Below are positions 34,608-44,450 of a DNA stretch of 64,000 nt, piece by piece. Below the pieces are notes generated by a model, which was not told the DNA's origin, did not search any database, and saw only the letters and a list, made by a program, of their open reading frames with translations. A program made the position numbers and the translations under genes. Each line of letters opens with the position of its first letter. Position 1 is the stretch's first letter. Source of the stretch: an uncultured Clostridia bacterium (lineage in GTDB: Bacteria > Bacillota > Clostridia > UBA1381); NCBI GenBank assembly GCA_934462715.1, contig CAKSIJ010000016.1, forward strand, positions 4,995 through 68,994, in the 5' to 3' direction.

Positions 34608-37013
34608 TTATTCTTTTTCAGCCGAATTTGTAAGAGGAACTAATCCGTTATCCCATACAAAAGCGTTAATTTTCTTTACATCCTCTGTAACAGTCAGAGC
34701 ATCGCCGGATAAAACATATCCGTTCAAACCCGCTGTTAACTCGGTCGGTATGTATTTAACCTGCAACAGCTTTCCTGCACTGTTATATGCTGCAAGAATA
34801 ACATTTACATTTTTTGACTCTCCTTTGTTTACAGCCATAAATTTTGCCTTAACAGCAGTATTGGCACTTGGCATTGAATCAAGCTCATTTCCATCGTTGT
34901 CACAAAGTACAAGTCCGCTGATGTTAAATTCTTCACTCTCTGTTGTAAATGTCAAATAATCTTCATCATCTATCTTCAGAGTATATTCTGTGCTGTTTTT
35001 CAATCCGCCGTCAATTGTCAATGTCAGTACGCCGTCTGAGATCAGCGACGAATCTGTCTTCTTTTCATTACCTTCATAAAGCGATACCTTTAGATTTTCC
35101 GAGCACACACCAACCAATAATTTATCCGCACCGCTCTTTTGATTTGTCAATCTGCCGTCTGCTCCGATAAAATCTATAGATGTAATTTTATTGGATGCCG
35201 TAATTTCTTTTTGCGATACTGTTTTCACCGTTAGATTGTCAAAATAACTTCTTCCGACACGAACGCCGCCTAAGAATACACAAAGCGGGGCTGTCAGTTT
35301 GGGAGCAACAAGCATTCCGGTAATGCTTTGATACGTTCCGTTTGCATCTTTAATCATTAAATCATACGCAGCCTTTGCCGGATTGCCTGGATACTGCGGA
35401 TAATATCTGATTTTAAAGCTATTCCAATCCGATTCCTTATATAGCGTTTTATCCGCTTGCGCGGTCGTTCCCGTAACCGGAGCGACGGATTGATTTGACA
35501 CTTGAATGATACCTTGATAAAAACATCTTGTAAGCTGTATCAGAGATTGTCCTCCTGATTCATTCTGCCATTGTCCCAAACCAAATTCCAATCTGTCTGA
35601 ATTTGCACCGGCGCCGTTCCTCCAAATATTTTTCACATCAAACGAAATGTCTGCATATTGAAGATCATCATTTACCGTAAAATCTGATTTAATATAAACC
35701 CCTCCGACTCCTGTTGCATTGGTATCAACATAAAGTCTTGCATCTCCTTCGAACGGTTCCTCCGGAGATGTTACATTGTACCCGGTAGTAAAAGTTAATG
35801 TTCCCTGCGGCGGAAGTGTGTCAAAATTGTAATTTGATACAATTTTTTCTTCAATAATCCTGCCATCTGAAATTTGCGGAATCACACTTACATTGATTAC
35901 ATTATCCTGAGAATTTCCGAGTATATCCGATTCAGGTAAAATTTCAATTTTGTATTGTTCGTATGCATTGAGAGTTTCTGCAAGAGTGAAATAAAATCCG
36001 GTCGAATTTACCGTTATGCTTTGCGGTGTAATTGTTTCACCGTTTGCACATAAAACCGCATCGCTTACAGTTTTATATTTTGTCACTGTAAAATCTTCTG
36101 CAACCGGTAATTTCACAGGGCTTTCACTCCATGAAGCGGAAATCTTGTTTTGACCAGCATTTGCATAAACCCGTTTTATGCATTCATCAGCGTTTTCATA
36201 TTCCCTGATTGAAATATTGTCAAGTCCAAAATAGGTATTGTCGGTTGTTCCTGTTCCGCAAAAATATCCGAAAGCACCGAAAGAACCATCTGCCGGCAAT
36301 GCGTAATTTGGATTTGGATTTGCAGTATAAAGCTGTTCTCCGTCAATGAAATAATTTACCTCTTTTGTTTCCGGATAATACACTAAATCTACCCTATGCC
36401 ACTTTTCGCTATCAGCCTTTGAGATTTTATAGTCCTTATCCTGCGAGGTCAGCAAGCTTGCCACCATGGCACGGTTGCTTTCCAAAGAGCCGACTTCTCC
36501 CACAGACCAACTTCCGTCATCATTGCCCGTAAAATTAACAACGATTGATTGTGCCGCACCATCAGCTCCTTTTGTGCTTAAAATACCTGCCCGTATTCTC
36601 TTGATGTTTTCCCCTTGATCTGCACCGTTAAGCAATATATCAAAGCTTGTAATAATAGGCTTTGTCCCTATTGTCAAGCCGGATTCCTTTGCAGCTCCGT
36701 TTAAGGGATTAGCCGCCATATAAGCATTTGTCTTTGATGCTATTTTTAAATAGGAACCGTCAAGATCATTTCTGGCGGTAAGAACGGCCGATGTAGGATT
36801 ATCTCCGGAAAAAGTTTTCTGCGTCCACCCCGCAGGATAATGCCAGTACTGATTTGCACTTGCTGCAATGGTGATGCTTTCAAAATCCTCATATAAAGGA
36901 GAATCTACCGTTTTTGCGCTGACAGATGTCAGTGCTGTTGTGCTGAGTAAGCATGAAAGTGAAAGAAATGAACAGCACATTCTTTTGAGTTTTACATGAA
37001 ATTTTTTTTTCAT
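34608..37013 (-). CDS. Secreted modular protein with two sugar-binding-like modules
   Basis: 801 residues with a Sec signal peptide (MKKKFHVKLKRMCCSFLSLS onward, to about 34). Module A (about 35-270; landmarks KWHRVDLVYYPE, YFIDGEQLY, YFGLDNISI) looks like a concanavalin-A/laminin-type jelly roll. An Ig-like strand region follows (about 275-385). Module B (about 394-602; ADISFDVKNIW, WNSFKIRYYPQ, YFDNLTV) is a second jelly roll, then further beta domains. Modules A and B recur in this order in the protein at 47223-51380 and at opposite ends of the glycosidase at 37145. No catalytic signature and no anchor seen; a soluble or loosely bound glycan-binding factor is the best guess. Confidence 0.75.
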   Translation of the reverse strand: MKKKFHVKLKRMCCSFLSLSCLLSTTALTSVSAKTVDSPLYEDFESITIAASANQYWHYPAGWTQKTFSGDNPTSAVLTARNDLDGSYLKIASKTNAYMAANPLNGAAKESGLTIGTKPIITSFDILLNGADQGENIKRIRAGILSTKGADGAAQSIVVNFTGNDDGSWSVGEVGSLESNRAMVASLLTSQDKDYKISKADSEKWHRVDLVYYPETKEVNYFIDGEQLYTANPNPNYALPADGSFGAFGYFCGTGTTDNTYFGLDNISIREYENADECIKRVYANAGQNKISASWSESPVKLPVAEDFTVTKYKTVSDAVLCANGETITPQSITVNSTGFYFTLAETLNAYEQYKIEILPESDILGNSQDNVINVSVIPQISDGRIIEEKIVSNYNFDTLPPQGTLTFTTGYNVTSPEEPFEGDARLYVDTNATGVGGVYIKSDFTVNDDLQYADISFDVKNIWRNGAGANSDRLEFGLGQWQNESGGQSLIQLTRCFYQGIIQVSNQSVAPVTGTTAQADKTLYKESDWNSFKIRYYPQYPGNPAKAAYDLMIKDANGTYQSITGMLVAPKLTAPLCVFLGGVRVGRSYFDNLTVKTVSQKEITASNKITSIDFIGADGRLTNQKSGADKLLVGVCSENLKVSLYEGNEKKTDSSLISDGVLTLTIDGGLKNSTEYTLKIDDEDYLTFTTESEEFNISGLVLCDNDGNELDSMPSANTAVKAKFMAVNKGESKNVNVILAAYNSAGKLLQVKYIPTELTAGLNGYVLSGDALTVTEDVKKINAFVWDNGLVPLTNSAEKE

Positions 37014-37144
37014 TTTTATACCCCTTTCGTTTATAAAATATAGGCAAATAATCAATTACCCTTTATTACATAAAAACCACAGGTTCCGGATTCTTTTCAC
37101 ACTTCCTTTCTGAATCATTTCTAATGTGGTTTTTAATTGTAAAC

Positions 37145-40100
37145 TTATTCTGTTTTTACCATCTTACAAATTACCAAATTATCAAAATAGGTGGTGCCGC
37201 TGCGAATCGCACCGAAATACACCTTTCCGAGCATTCCGTCTTTCGGTGCGGCTGCAGCTCTCACGTTGTCAAAAAGCTTAACATATACGCCATTTTCTCG
37301 ATCCATAATATATAGCTCATATGCCCCTTTTAAAGGATTGTCCGGATGCCTCGGATAGTATCGGATTTTAAAACGATTAAACTCATTTGAATGATATAAT
37401 TTTTTTGCATCACTGCTTATTCCAACCGTTGTTGTGCCCATTCCGGGATCAGCTGTGCTTGCAATTGATATTTCTGCATTACCATCAGGGTAAAATCTCG
37501 TAAGTAACATTCGTGAAGAATTTTCGTCATCAAATGCAAGACCCAAGTCAAGGCGTTTACTTGCGTTGGTGTCAAAATCCCATGTCATTTTTGCATCAAC
37601 AGATATATCGATATATTCCAAATTCTCATCAAGAGCATATACTTCCGGATTGATAAATACAGAAGCAACTCCGTTTCCGTTTATTCTTAGACAAGTATCA
37701 CCGTTGTGCTGTTCAATCGAACAATTTCCGCTAATACTTGAATCAAGCTCATCAAATGTATTCTCAAAAACCCTCACCGATTTGTATTTTTTTCTGACTT
37801 CACCATAAGGCAGAATCGGCACATTTTTGTTATCATTGTTCCAGACGAAAGCTTTTACGGAATAACACCCTTCCGGAATATTTACAAAATCAGAACAAAA
37901 GACAGTTCCCAAAGAATTATCGACACTTTGTACATGTGTTTCAATCAGTTTTCCGTTACTGTCATAAAATGCGATAATGCTTTTTGCATTTTTTGTGTAT
38001 TCAGACACTGCAAATTTTACCCCGATTTTTAATGTATCATCATTTATGAAACTTATTTCTTCACCATTTTGATCAATTAGTGTTTGCATACCCGCAGCTC
38101 TTATATATTTTACACTTTGTCCCAACGAAACATTATATAGTCCGTTTACACTTTCTATCTGTGTTTCATTTCCGTAAGAATCATAAAGAACAGCATGTTT
38201 ACATCCCAAGTCTACTGTCACACTGTCACTTCCTTCCAATGCCCACATTGCATAAACATCAGTACCGAATTTGCTGCTCGTAAATCTTAACAGTTGAACA
38301 TTATCCTCTCGTATCACTTTACTGTCGGTGATTTTACCTCCCAGTACATAGTTCATGCCGGCATATGCCAGGTAGGAATCGTTCGGTATTCCTGTTTTTC
38401 CCTCATTGTTGTACTTTTCGTTAAGATATGATATAATTCCGAAACAATCCTCTCTGTTCGTGTCCAAAATTCCTCTGCGTTCAAGATTGTAAAGTGCCGA
38501 CATATCGCCTACGCCGTTCGCTTTATATAAAAGCGCCGAACGCACGATCCAATCAGCTTTATTGCTTCCGACCTTTGAATCAGAGCTTGGATATCCATAC
38601 TCTGAAATTAAAACCGGCATATGTGATATATCACAGTTTTTTTCAATATCACTTTGATATTCTTTCAGGGTATTGTAGAGCTTTGCACTTTCAGGCGGTG
38701 CGTTTTCTACATATGTATGAACATTCAACATGTCCATGCCGTATTCGCCGCCGGCAATTCCTGCATCAAGCGCTTCTTTCAGCCAATAATCCCTTCTGTC
38801 ATTAAGCCACAATCCTGTGACACTAAGTCCGGATATTGAAAGCTTATACTGTTTCCCGGGCTCAGACATTTCATTTTCAATTTCCGTTGCCGCTTGCTTT
38901 GCCAGATTTGTGATTTTCGCCAAATCCGCAGGAGTAGCTTCGTTTCTGTTAAAGCTGAACAAATCAGGCTCGTTCCAGATTTCATATACCTTTGTATCCT
39001 GATATGTATTTCGCATAACATATTTACAAAATTCTTTCCATCCGGCAAGCTCTTCAGTATCTGTCGGAATGCAATAATTTTTTCCCAGGAGCATAATCCA
39101 ATGCGGTATATTGTTATCTCTGAATAATTTTATTCTTTTTCCGGGCTCTGTCTGCCAAAAGTCTTGCACAAAGCTTCCTGTACTGTCGATAACCTCGCTC
39201 CACAATACAATCGTTCTTGCTCCGGCTATGTTTGCCTTTTTTAATAAATCCATTCCGGTCTGCTGAACGCTTGCTGTGGGATCGTCTATATAATAATTAA
39301 TCCAGGCAAATTCTGAATTGATCCCCATTGGATCAGTTTTAACTATGCAAACAGTATCCTCATCAAATGTAAATTCAGCTCCATTTGTTTCGGAATCGAC
39401 ATGCCAGCTGTAAATGCCGCATTTTTCAACCTCACCTATATTTACAACTTCATTCATTACTTCTCCCGGAGTGAGATCAACTAACGATTCCTTTACAAAT
39501 ACCGTCTCTTTTTCCTTATTTTCAAGCCGGTAGGTCAATTTTGTACTAATATTTCTATCTGTCACATTTCTTATTATGTTGGTTACCGACTTTTCATTAT
39601 CAAAGTACGAAAATGTATTTCCGTTTATGTTCGTTTCCGATTCAATTGCAACAAGATTTTTTGCGTTTCTTTTTTTTATCGAAAATTCGTTTATGTAGAG
39701 AGGGCTTTTTGAATATGTTGTCAAGCTTCCGGTTGCAATTCCTGTTTCAGAAAGAGAAATTGCAATATCTCCTTTATCGTCAACACCTTTTGCAAATGCT
39801 GCATCGGATAGCTGCAATGAAAATGTTTTTTCTTGATTGTCACCTATTAAATAAACTATATTTGCAAGCTGTTTCCCGTAATGAATCGAATCATACCAAA
39901 CAGCAAAATATCCCTCGCCTTTATCTGTATAAGTAATTTTCACATCGTAAACAGATCCATCTGTAGAGTTTCCGATTGAGTAATTAAGCGGGAAATACAG
40001 CATACTCCCATACCCGTATGATATTCTCCACAAATTATTCTCTGCTGTACAGCTTGTCTTAGCGCTTCCCTGCGGCATTTCGACATTTTTCCTTATAACA

Positions 40101-40945
40101 TTTTGTCCGAATCTTACATACGCTTCATTTTCTTCTCCATCATATTCATTTACAGATATTGTATCTATACCAAACCAACTTTCTGTATCATTTGCTGTCT
40201 GTGAATAGTATGCAAAATCACCCAAATAACAGTCTTGCAACTTAGTGTAGCTTCTGTTTTGATTTGATGACAACAACTCCTCCCCGTCAACATAATATCG
40301 GACATTTCCGATACCGCCGTCATGATCCGGATAACACAGTAAATCAACTTTATGCCATTTTAGAGAATCCTGTTGTGAGATTAAATATTTACTTCCGTCA
40401 ATTTTTGACAAAGCAGCTGCCATTCCTCTGTTTGCTTCCATTGAACCGATTTCAGACGCTGACCACGAACCGTCTTCGTTTCTCATAAACTGAATCATTA
40501 CAGACGGCGTAACATCAGCCGTATTTCTGTTTGCAAGAATACCAACTCTTATTCTTTGTACAGAGGCACTTTCCGCTCCGTGTAAAAAAACCTCGCAGCT
40601 GATTTTAATTGGCTTATATTCCAACTTAACACCAGATAAGTGTGTGGCTCCTCCAAAGTTTAATTTGGAAGTATAATGATATATTTGCAGATATTTTCCT
40701 TTAGACGTGTCATCTTGCCTGTCTGCAATTTTTGCGCTTGTTGCAGAACCGTATACACCCGAAAACATCCATCCCTCCGGTACTTCCATACTTCCGGTTG
40801 TTAATTTAATGTTTTCAAAGCTTTCTGCAAGCGGAGCAAGCTCCGCGTTGTCGGCAGCGCCGACAACGAAGCCTGCAGATGAAGTAATTAGTATAAAGGT
40901 AATAAGGAAAATTGCAGTAATTCTTTTTATAGAAGCATTTAACAT
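37145..40945 (-). CDS. Secreted multidomain clan GH-A glycosidase with flanking jelly rolls
   Basis: 1266 residues. Signal peptide to about 30. Module A (35-270; KWHKVDLLCYPD), then a second beta-sandwich (about 290-430), a linker Ig-like part, and a TIM barrel (about 560-900). The barrel has acid/base YEIWNEPD near 657 and nucleophile LISEYGYPS near 782, 125 residues apart as in clan GH-A (GH39 is my closest guess). The C-terminal module B (1060-1266) ends in YFDNLVI. It should cleave glycosidic bonds outside the cell. The barrel is homologous to that of the next gene upstream, from which it is separated by only 19 bases. Start at 40945; GGAGAG lies about 12 bases upstream. Substrate unknown. 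Confidence 0.82.
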   Translation of the reverse strand: MLNASIKRITAIFLITFILITSSAGFVVGAADNAELAPLAESFENIKLTTGSMEVPEGWMFSGVYGSATSAKIADRQDDTSKGKYLQIYHYTSKLNFGGATHLSGVKLEYKPIKISCEVFLHGAESASVQRIRVGILANRNTADVTPSVMIQFMRNEDGSWSASEIGSMEANRGMAAALSKIDGSKYLISQQDSLKWHKVDLLCYPDHDGGIGNVRYYVDGEELLSSNQNRSYTKLQDCYLGDFAYYSQTANDTESWFGIDTISVNEYDGEENEAYVRFGQNVIRKNVEMPQGSAKTSCTAENNLWRISYGYGSMLYFPLNYSIGNSTDGSVYDVKITYTDKGEGYFAVWYDSIHYGKQLANIVYLIGDNQEKTFSLQLSDAAFAKGVDDKGDIAISLSETGIATGSLTTYSKSPLYINEFSIKKRNAKNLVAIESETNINGNTFSYFDNEKSVTNIIRNVTDRNISTKLTYRLENKEKETVFVKESLVDLTPGEVMNEVVNIGEVEKCGIYSWHVDSETNGAEFTFDEDTVCIVKTDPMGINSEFAWINYYIDDPTASVQQTGMDLLKKANIAGARTIVLWSEVIDSTGSFVQDFWQTEPGKRIKLFRDNNIPHWIMLLGKNYCIPTDTEELAGWKEFCKYVMRNTYQDTKVYEIWNEPDLFSFNRNEATPADLAKITNLAKQAATEIENEMSEPGKQYKLSISGLSVTGLWLNDRRDYWLKEALDAGIAGGEYGMDMLNVHTYVENAPPESAKLYNTLKEYQSDIEKNCDISHMPVLISEYGYPSSDSKVGSNKADWIVRSALLYKANGVGDMSALYNLERRGILDTNREDCFGIISYLNEKYNNEGKTGIPNDSYLAYAGMNYVLGGKITDSKVIREDNVQLLRFTSSKFGTDVYAMWALEGSDSVTVDLGCKHAVLYDSYGNETQIESVNGLYNVSLGQSVKYIRAAGMQTLIDQNGEEISFINDDTLKIGVKFAVSEYTKNAKSIIAFYDSNGKLIETHVQSVDNSLGTVFCSDFVNIPEGCYSVKAFVWNNDNKNVPILPYGEVRKKYKSVRVFENTFDELDSSISGNCSIEQHNGDTCLRINGNGVASVFINPEVYALDENLEYIDISVDAKMTWDFDTNASKRLDLGLAFDDENSSRMLLTRFYPDGNAEISIASTADPGMGTTTVGISSDAKKLYHSNEFNRFKIRYYPRHPDNPLKGAYELYIMDRENGVYVKLFDNVRAAAAPKDGMLGKVYFGAIRSGTTYFDNLVICKMVKTE

Positions 40946-40964
40946 ATAGAAACCACTCTCCTGA

Positions 40965-43900
40965 TTAATCAACAAACTGAAGCTGTGTAAACTTCTTTGC
41001 ATCCTTTACTCTGCCGATACCACTCGCATATTCAATCCAGCCCTTTCTGCCGTTTCCGTCATTATCATTCCACATAATTGAAAAACCAAGCTTTTGATTC
41101 ACTTGCGGCTTCCAACCCTTTATGCCGACAATATCCTCCCAAGGCATCGACCATTCATAATAAGTTTTGTTTCCGTTTCTGACAGCCGCTCCCTTTGCCG
41201 TTTCACATAATCCTGTCGGCGTTCTGTCAAATTGCGCTTTATGCCTGTAAGTCTCAACTGTTTTTCCATCCGGAAGAAGCGCTATCGCAAATTCATTAAA
41301 TACCGTATTTGCCTGACCTATAGCGGTAAATGCCTCTTCTCCGGTATCAACAAGCAAGCCAAACTGTATGCCGTCGCACTGCCATGAATTTTGCGCACTT
41401 TGATTTTGGAAATACACATCATCAGTCACCTCTGAATGCATATAAAGGTTTTCATCATCCCACATAACCGATACTTTTGCACTTTTATCATCCGCACCAT
41501 TCCACGGCTCATCTCCGATAAGTGCTACATAATTGTTAATAGAATCAGCTTTCATATATGTATTTTCCGGCCATTCTCCCGATGACGCTGTTCCGTCAAC
41601 TACAACTTTTTCCTTTGCTCTTGTAGCAATATTTAAATCATACGTTTTTGAAAATGCTACAGGAGTAACTTCATTTGTTACCACAGAATAGGCAAAATTT
41701 CTTAGACCTTTTTCCTTTAAATCGGGAACGTTAATTGTTATATCTTTTGACTCATTTGCTCCTATGATTCCAATATCTGTCTTTCCTGCTTTTGCAAGCT
41801 CCGGCGGTTCTGAAAATTCAATATATCCGCTGATCGGCGTGTCGTTCATATTATTTTCAACCCTTGCGGTTACATTCCAATCATCATAATTGCTTTTGTC
41901 TTTAATATCAAAAGATAATTCAGAGCTTACGTTATCCACAAAATCAACAGGAATCTGCGCATAACTTATATTTTTATCATTTTTTCTCAAATACACATCG
42001 ACATATGTTCCGGTGCCCAAGCCACCGGCAACATCACATAAAACTCTTGCCTTTCCGTCTTTGACCTCAGTAACCGTTTCATGATCGTCGCCATAAAGTG
42101 CTTTTGCGGCAACAGTATATCCACTGCCTTCCTTAACAGAAACGGTAAATGCAGCTTTTCCCTCATCTTTTGCACTTACTGCACGATACTGATCATACTC
42201 AATGATAGGCTCATGGTTTTTTACCAGATTCCGCTCAAAATTGCCTACAATGTATGCCGGTCTTTCATCAATAAGAAAAGTAAATATACCGTCCTTTCCG
42301 TAAATGACTGTCTTGTTGCCGTATCTGTCATAATAGTCTACCTTATCCACTCCCAGATCAAGTGTAAGTGATTTTGAGCCGTCTGCACTCCACATAGTCA
42401 GTACATTTGAATTCCATTTTTCACTTTTAAACCTGTTCAGGTAAATTTCATTACCGGGTTCCCATGTTCCGTCCGGAATAACGTGACCGCCGAGAACATA
42501 ATTCATTGCGGTATATGCAACATATGGCTGCGTTGCAAGACAGGTTTTTCCGTCTACCTGGTATGCAGGCTCCGGATGCGTTACAATTCCAAAATTATCC
42601 TCTCTTGCCGTATCAATGATTGATTTTTGCTCCATGTTATAAAGGAACATATAATCTCCGACACCATGTGCTTTAAATAGAATTGTGTCTCTTACAATCC
42701 AATTTGTTTTATTTTCAATTCCGGTGTATTCATCAGGTGTTGTTACACCATATTCCGAGATGTATATAGGTATATCCTTAATTCCATACGGTTCTACCTG
42801 TTTTTGATACCACTTCACAAGTTCGTAAATCTTTGCAGCCTCCGGAGATTTAGTTTCATGATAGGTATGCAATGCCATCATGTTCATCCCGTTATCTCCA
42901 TCTACTATTCCGTTTTTCAGACATTCGGTAAGCCATTCTTTACTAAAATCCAAATGCACTCCCGTTACCGAAACACTTGCTATGTGTGCCGTCGGATCGT
43001 ATTTATTGATTGCAGCCCTGGCATCCTTTGTAATTCTTGTCAGTATCGGTGCTCCCTCAATAGGTTTGTTATGCGTAAACGGATTGAACGTTACTACATT
43101 AGGTTCGTTCCAAATTTCATAATAATCAATATAATCACCGAACGTTTTTGCAATATACTCACAGTATTTTTTAAAACCGTTATATTCCTCCTCTGTATCA
43201 GGTAATTCAATATAGGGACTTACCTTCCAGTTGCTGTTATACCTTGCGTTATTATAGCAAAGCATTCCGCTCACCCTCAGACCCAAATTGGAAATTTGAC
43301 GTATCAGAGCAGCGTCGGACGTTTTCTCCCCTACATAATTACCCTGTGCAGGCTCGGCATCTCCCCAGGTAATTCCCATTCTGATGCCGCCGACATTTGC
43401 TGTCAGAATTGTGTCTAAAAGTTTATTTTGACTGTCTTTTTTATATCTGGAAATATGCGCGTTCACCCATGCAAATTCTGATTTAATGCCGTTGGGATCT
43501 GTTTTTACAATAGATATTTGATCCTCATCAAAGGTTTTCTTAACACTGCCGTCATCATTCAGAAAGTCAATCTTCCACTCGTACATACCGCAGATGTCGC
43601 ATACAATATTAATATCACGCAGCAAATTACTTTTCGGAGGAATGACAAAGCTGTCCTTTTGACGATATGCAATATTTCCGTTCTCTGAATTGATAAGACG
43701 GTATTCTACATTCACACTCTGTTTTTCGGAGGTAGTATTTACAAACTCGTTATGCACCTTTTTTTCACTATTATAAAACTCGAATATATTGCCCGTTCTG
43801 TCCGTATACGATTCTACCGTAACAGGATTTGCGCCGGCTCTTCTTGTTACTTTAATTGACCGAAAAAGCATTGGTGACGGTGTCACGGGTACTGATGAAT

Positions 43901-44429
43901 TACTTTCTTTAAACGAGATTTTTAAATCGCCTCTTTTATTAATACTCCCATTGAATGCAGCGTCATTCAGAGTAAACTTGGCTGTTTTCCATGTATCTGT
44001 CGATGTTCCGTAAAGCTCGTAAGCTACTTCAGATCCCCAATTTACCGAATCGTAATAGCAAATTGCATATCCTGAAAGACTGTCAAAGTATTGAATTTCA
44101 ACATCATATTCCGCCCCGTCAATGTTTGAGCTTTTAAATGATTCCGGAAGCTTGATGTAAATGAACGGCTCATTTCCCGCACCCGCAAAGCTCCATACTC
44201 TTGTTCCATCGTTAACGTATGTCTGCGTTGCCATTAAATTTGAGCCGAACGTTAAGCTGTCAACGTTATAAAGCTCTGCTTTTTTATCAAAAACGATCAA
44301 AGCTTCATTGCTATTTATCTCGTAACGCTCCATGTTATCTTCTGCCGCAGCACTGCCGCAAAGCATCGGCAGTATAATCGACAGATTGAGAAATGCAGCA
44401 ATAATCCTTGCGAAATAATTTCTTTTCAT
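40965..44429 (-). CDS. Secreted clan GH-A glycosidase with C-terminal CBM9-like domain
   Basis: 1154 residues. Signal peptide to about 33. N-terminal beta-sandwich (about 50-200) paralogous to that of the next protein; catalytic barrel (about 335-680) with acid/base YYEIWNEPNV near 439 and nucleophile YISEYGVTT near 557. Beta domains follow, then a C-terminal family-9-type carbohydrate/DOMON-like domain (about 960-1154; VMWDDENLYMHSEVTDD, YYEWSMPWEDI). No anchor motif. Start at 44429 chosen for AGGTGA eight bases upstream. Substrate unknown; GH39-like is a suggestion only. The following GH-A gene starts 19 bases after its stop. Confidence 0.83.
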   Translation of the reverse strand: MKRNYFARIIAAFLNLSIILPMLCGSAAAEDNMERYEINSNEALIVFDKKAELYNVDSLTFGSNLMATQTYVNDGTRVWSFAGAGNEPFIYIKLPESFKSSNIDGAEYDVEIQYFDSLSGYAICYYDSVNWGSEVAYELYGTSTDTWKTAKFTLNDAAFNGSINKRGDLKISFKESNSSVPVTPSPMLFRSIKVTRRAGANPVTVESYTDRTGNIFEFYNSEKKVHNEFVNTTSEKQSVNVEYRLINSENGNIAYRQKDSFVIPPKSNLLRDINIVCDICGMYEWKIDFLNDDGSVKKTFDEDQISIVKTDPNGIKSEFAWVNAHISRYKKDSQNKLLDTILTANVGGIRMGITWGDAEPAQGNYVGEKTSDAALIRQISNLGLRVSGMLCYNNARYNSNWKVSPYIELPDTEEEYNGFKKYCEYIAKTFGDYIDYYEIWNEPNVVTFNPFTHNKPIEGAPILTRITKDARAAINKYDPTAHIASVSVTGVHLDFSKEWLTECLKNGIVDGDNGMNMMALHTYHETKSPEAAKIYELVKWYQKQVEPYGIKDIPIYISEYGVTTPDEYTGIENKTNWIVRDTILFKAHGVGDYMFLYNMEQKSIIDTAREDNFGIVTHPEPAYQVDGKTCLATQPYVAYTAMNYVLGGHVIPDGTWEPGNEIYLNRFKSEKWNSNVLTMWSADGSKSLTLDLGVDKVDYYDRYGNKTVIYGKDGIFTFLIDERPAYIVGNFERNLVKNHEPIIEYDQYRAVSAKDEGKAAFTVSVKEGSGYTVAAKALYGDDHETVTEVKDGKARVLCDVAGGLGTGTYVDVYLRKNDKNISYAQIPVDFVDNVSSELSFDIKDKSNYDDWNVTARVENNMNDTPISGYIEFSEPPELAKAGKTDIGIIGANESKDITINVPDLKEKGLRNFAYSVVTNEVTPVAFSKTYDLNIATRAKEKVVVDGTASSGEWPENTYMKADSINNYVALIGDEPWNGADDKSAKVSVMWDDENLYMHSEVTDDVYFQNQSAQNSWQCDGIQFGLLVDTGEEAFTAIGQANTVFNEFAIALLPDGKTVETYRHKAQFDRTPTGLCETAKGAAVRNGNKTYYEWSMPWEDIVGIKGWKPQVNQKLGFSIMWNDNDGNGRKGWIEYASGIGRVKDAKKFTQLQFVD

Positions 44430-44450
44430 CACAACAATCACCTGCTTTCA

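Noticed and set aside
37073..37134. Possible terminator between the secreted protein and the glycosidase genes
   Set aside because: AAAAACCACA and TGTGGTTTTT can pair, but the loop is about 40 bases long; too weak to call.
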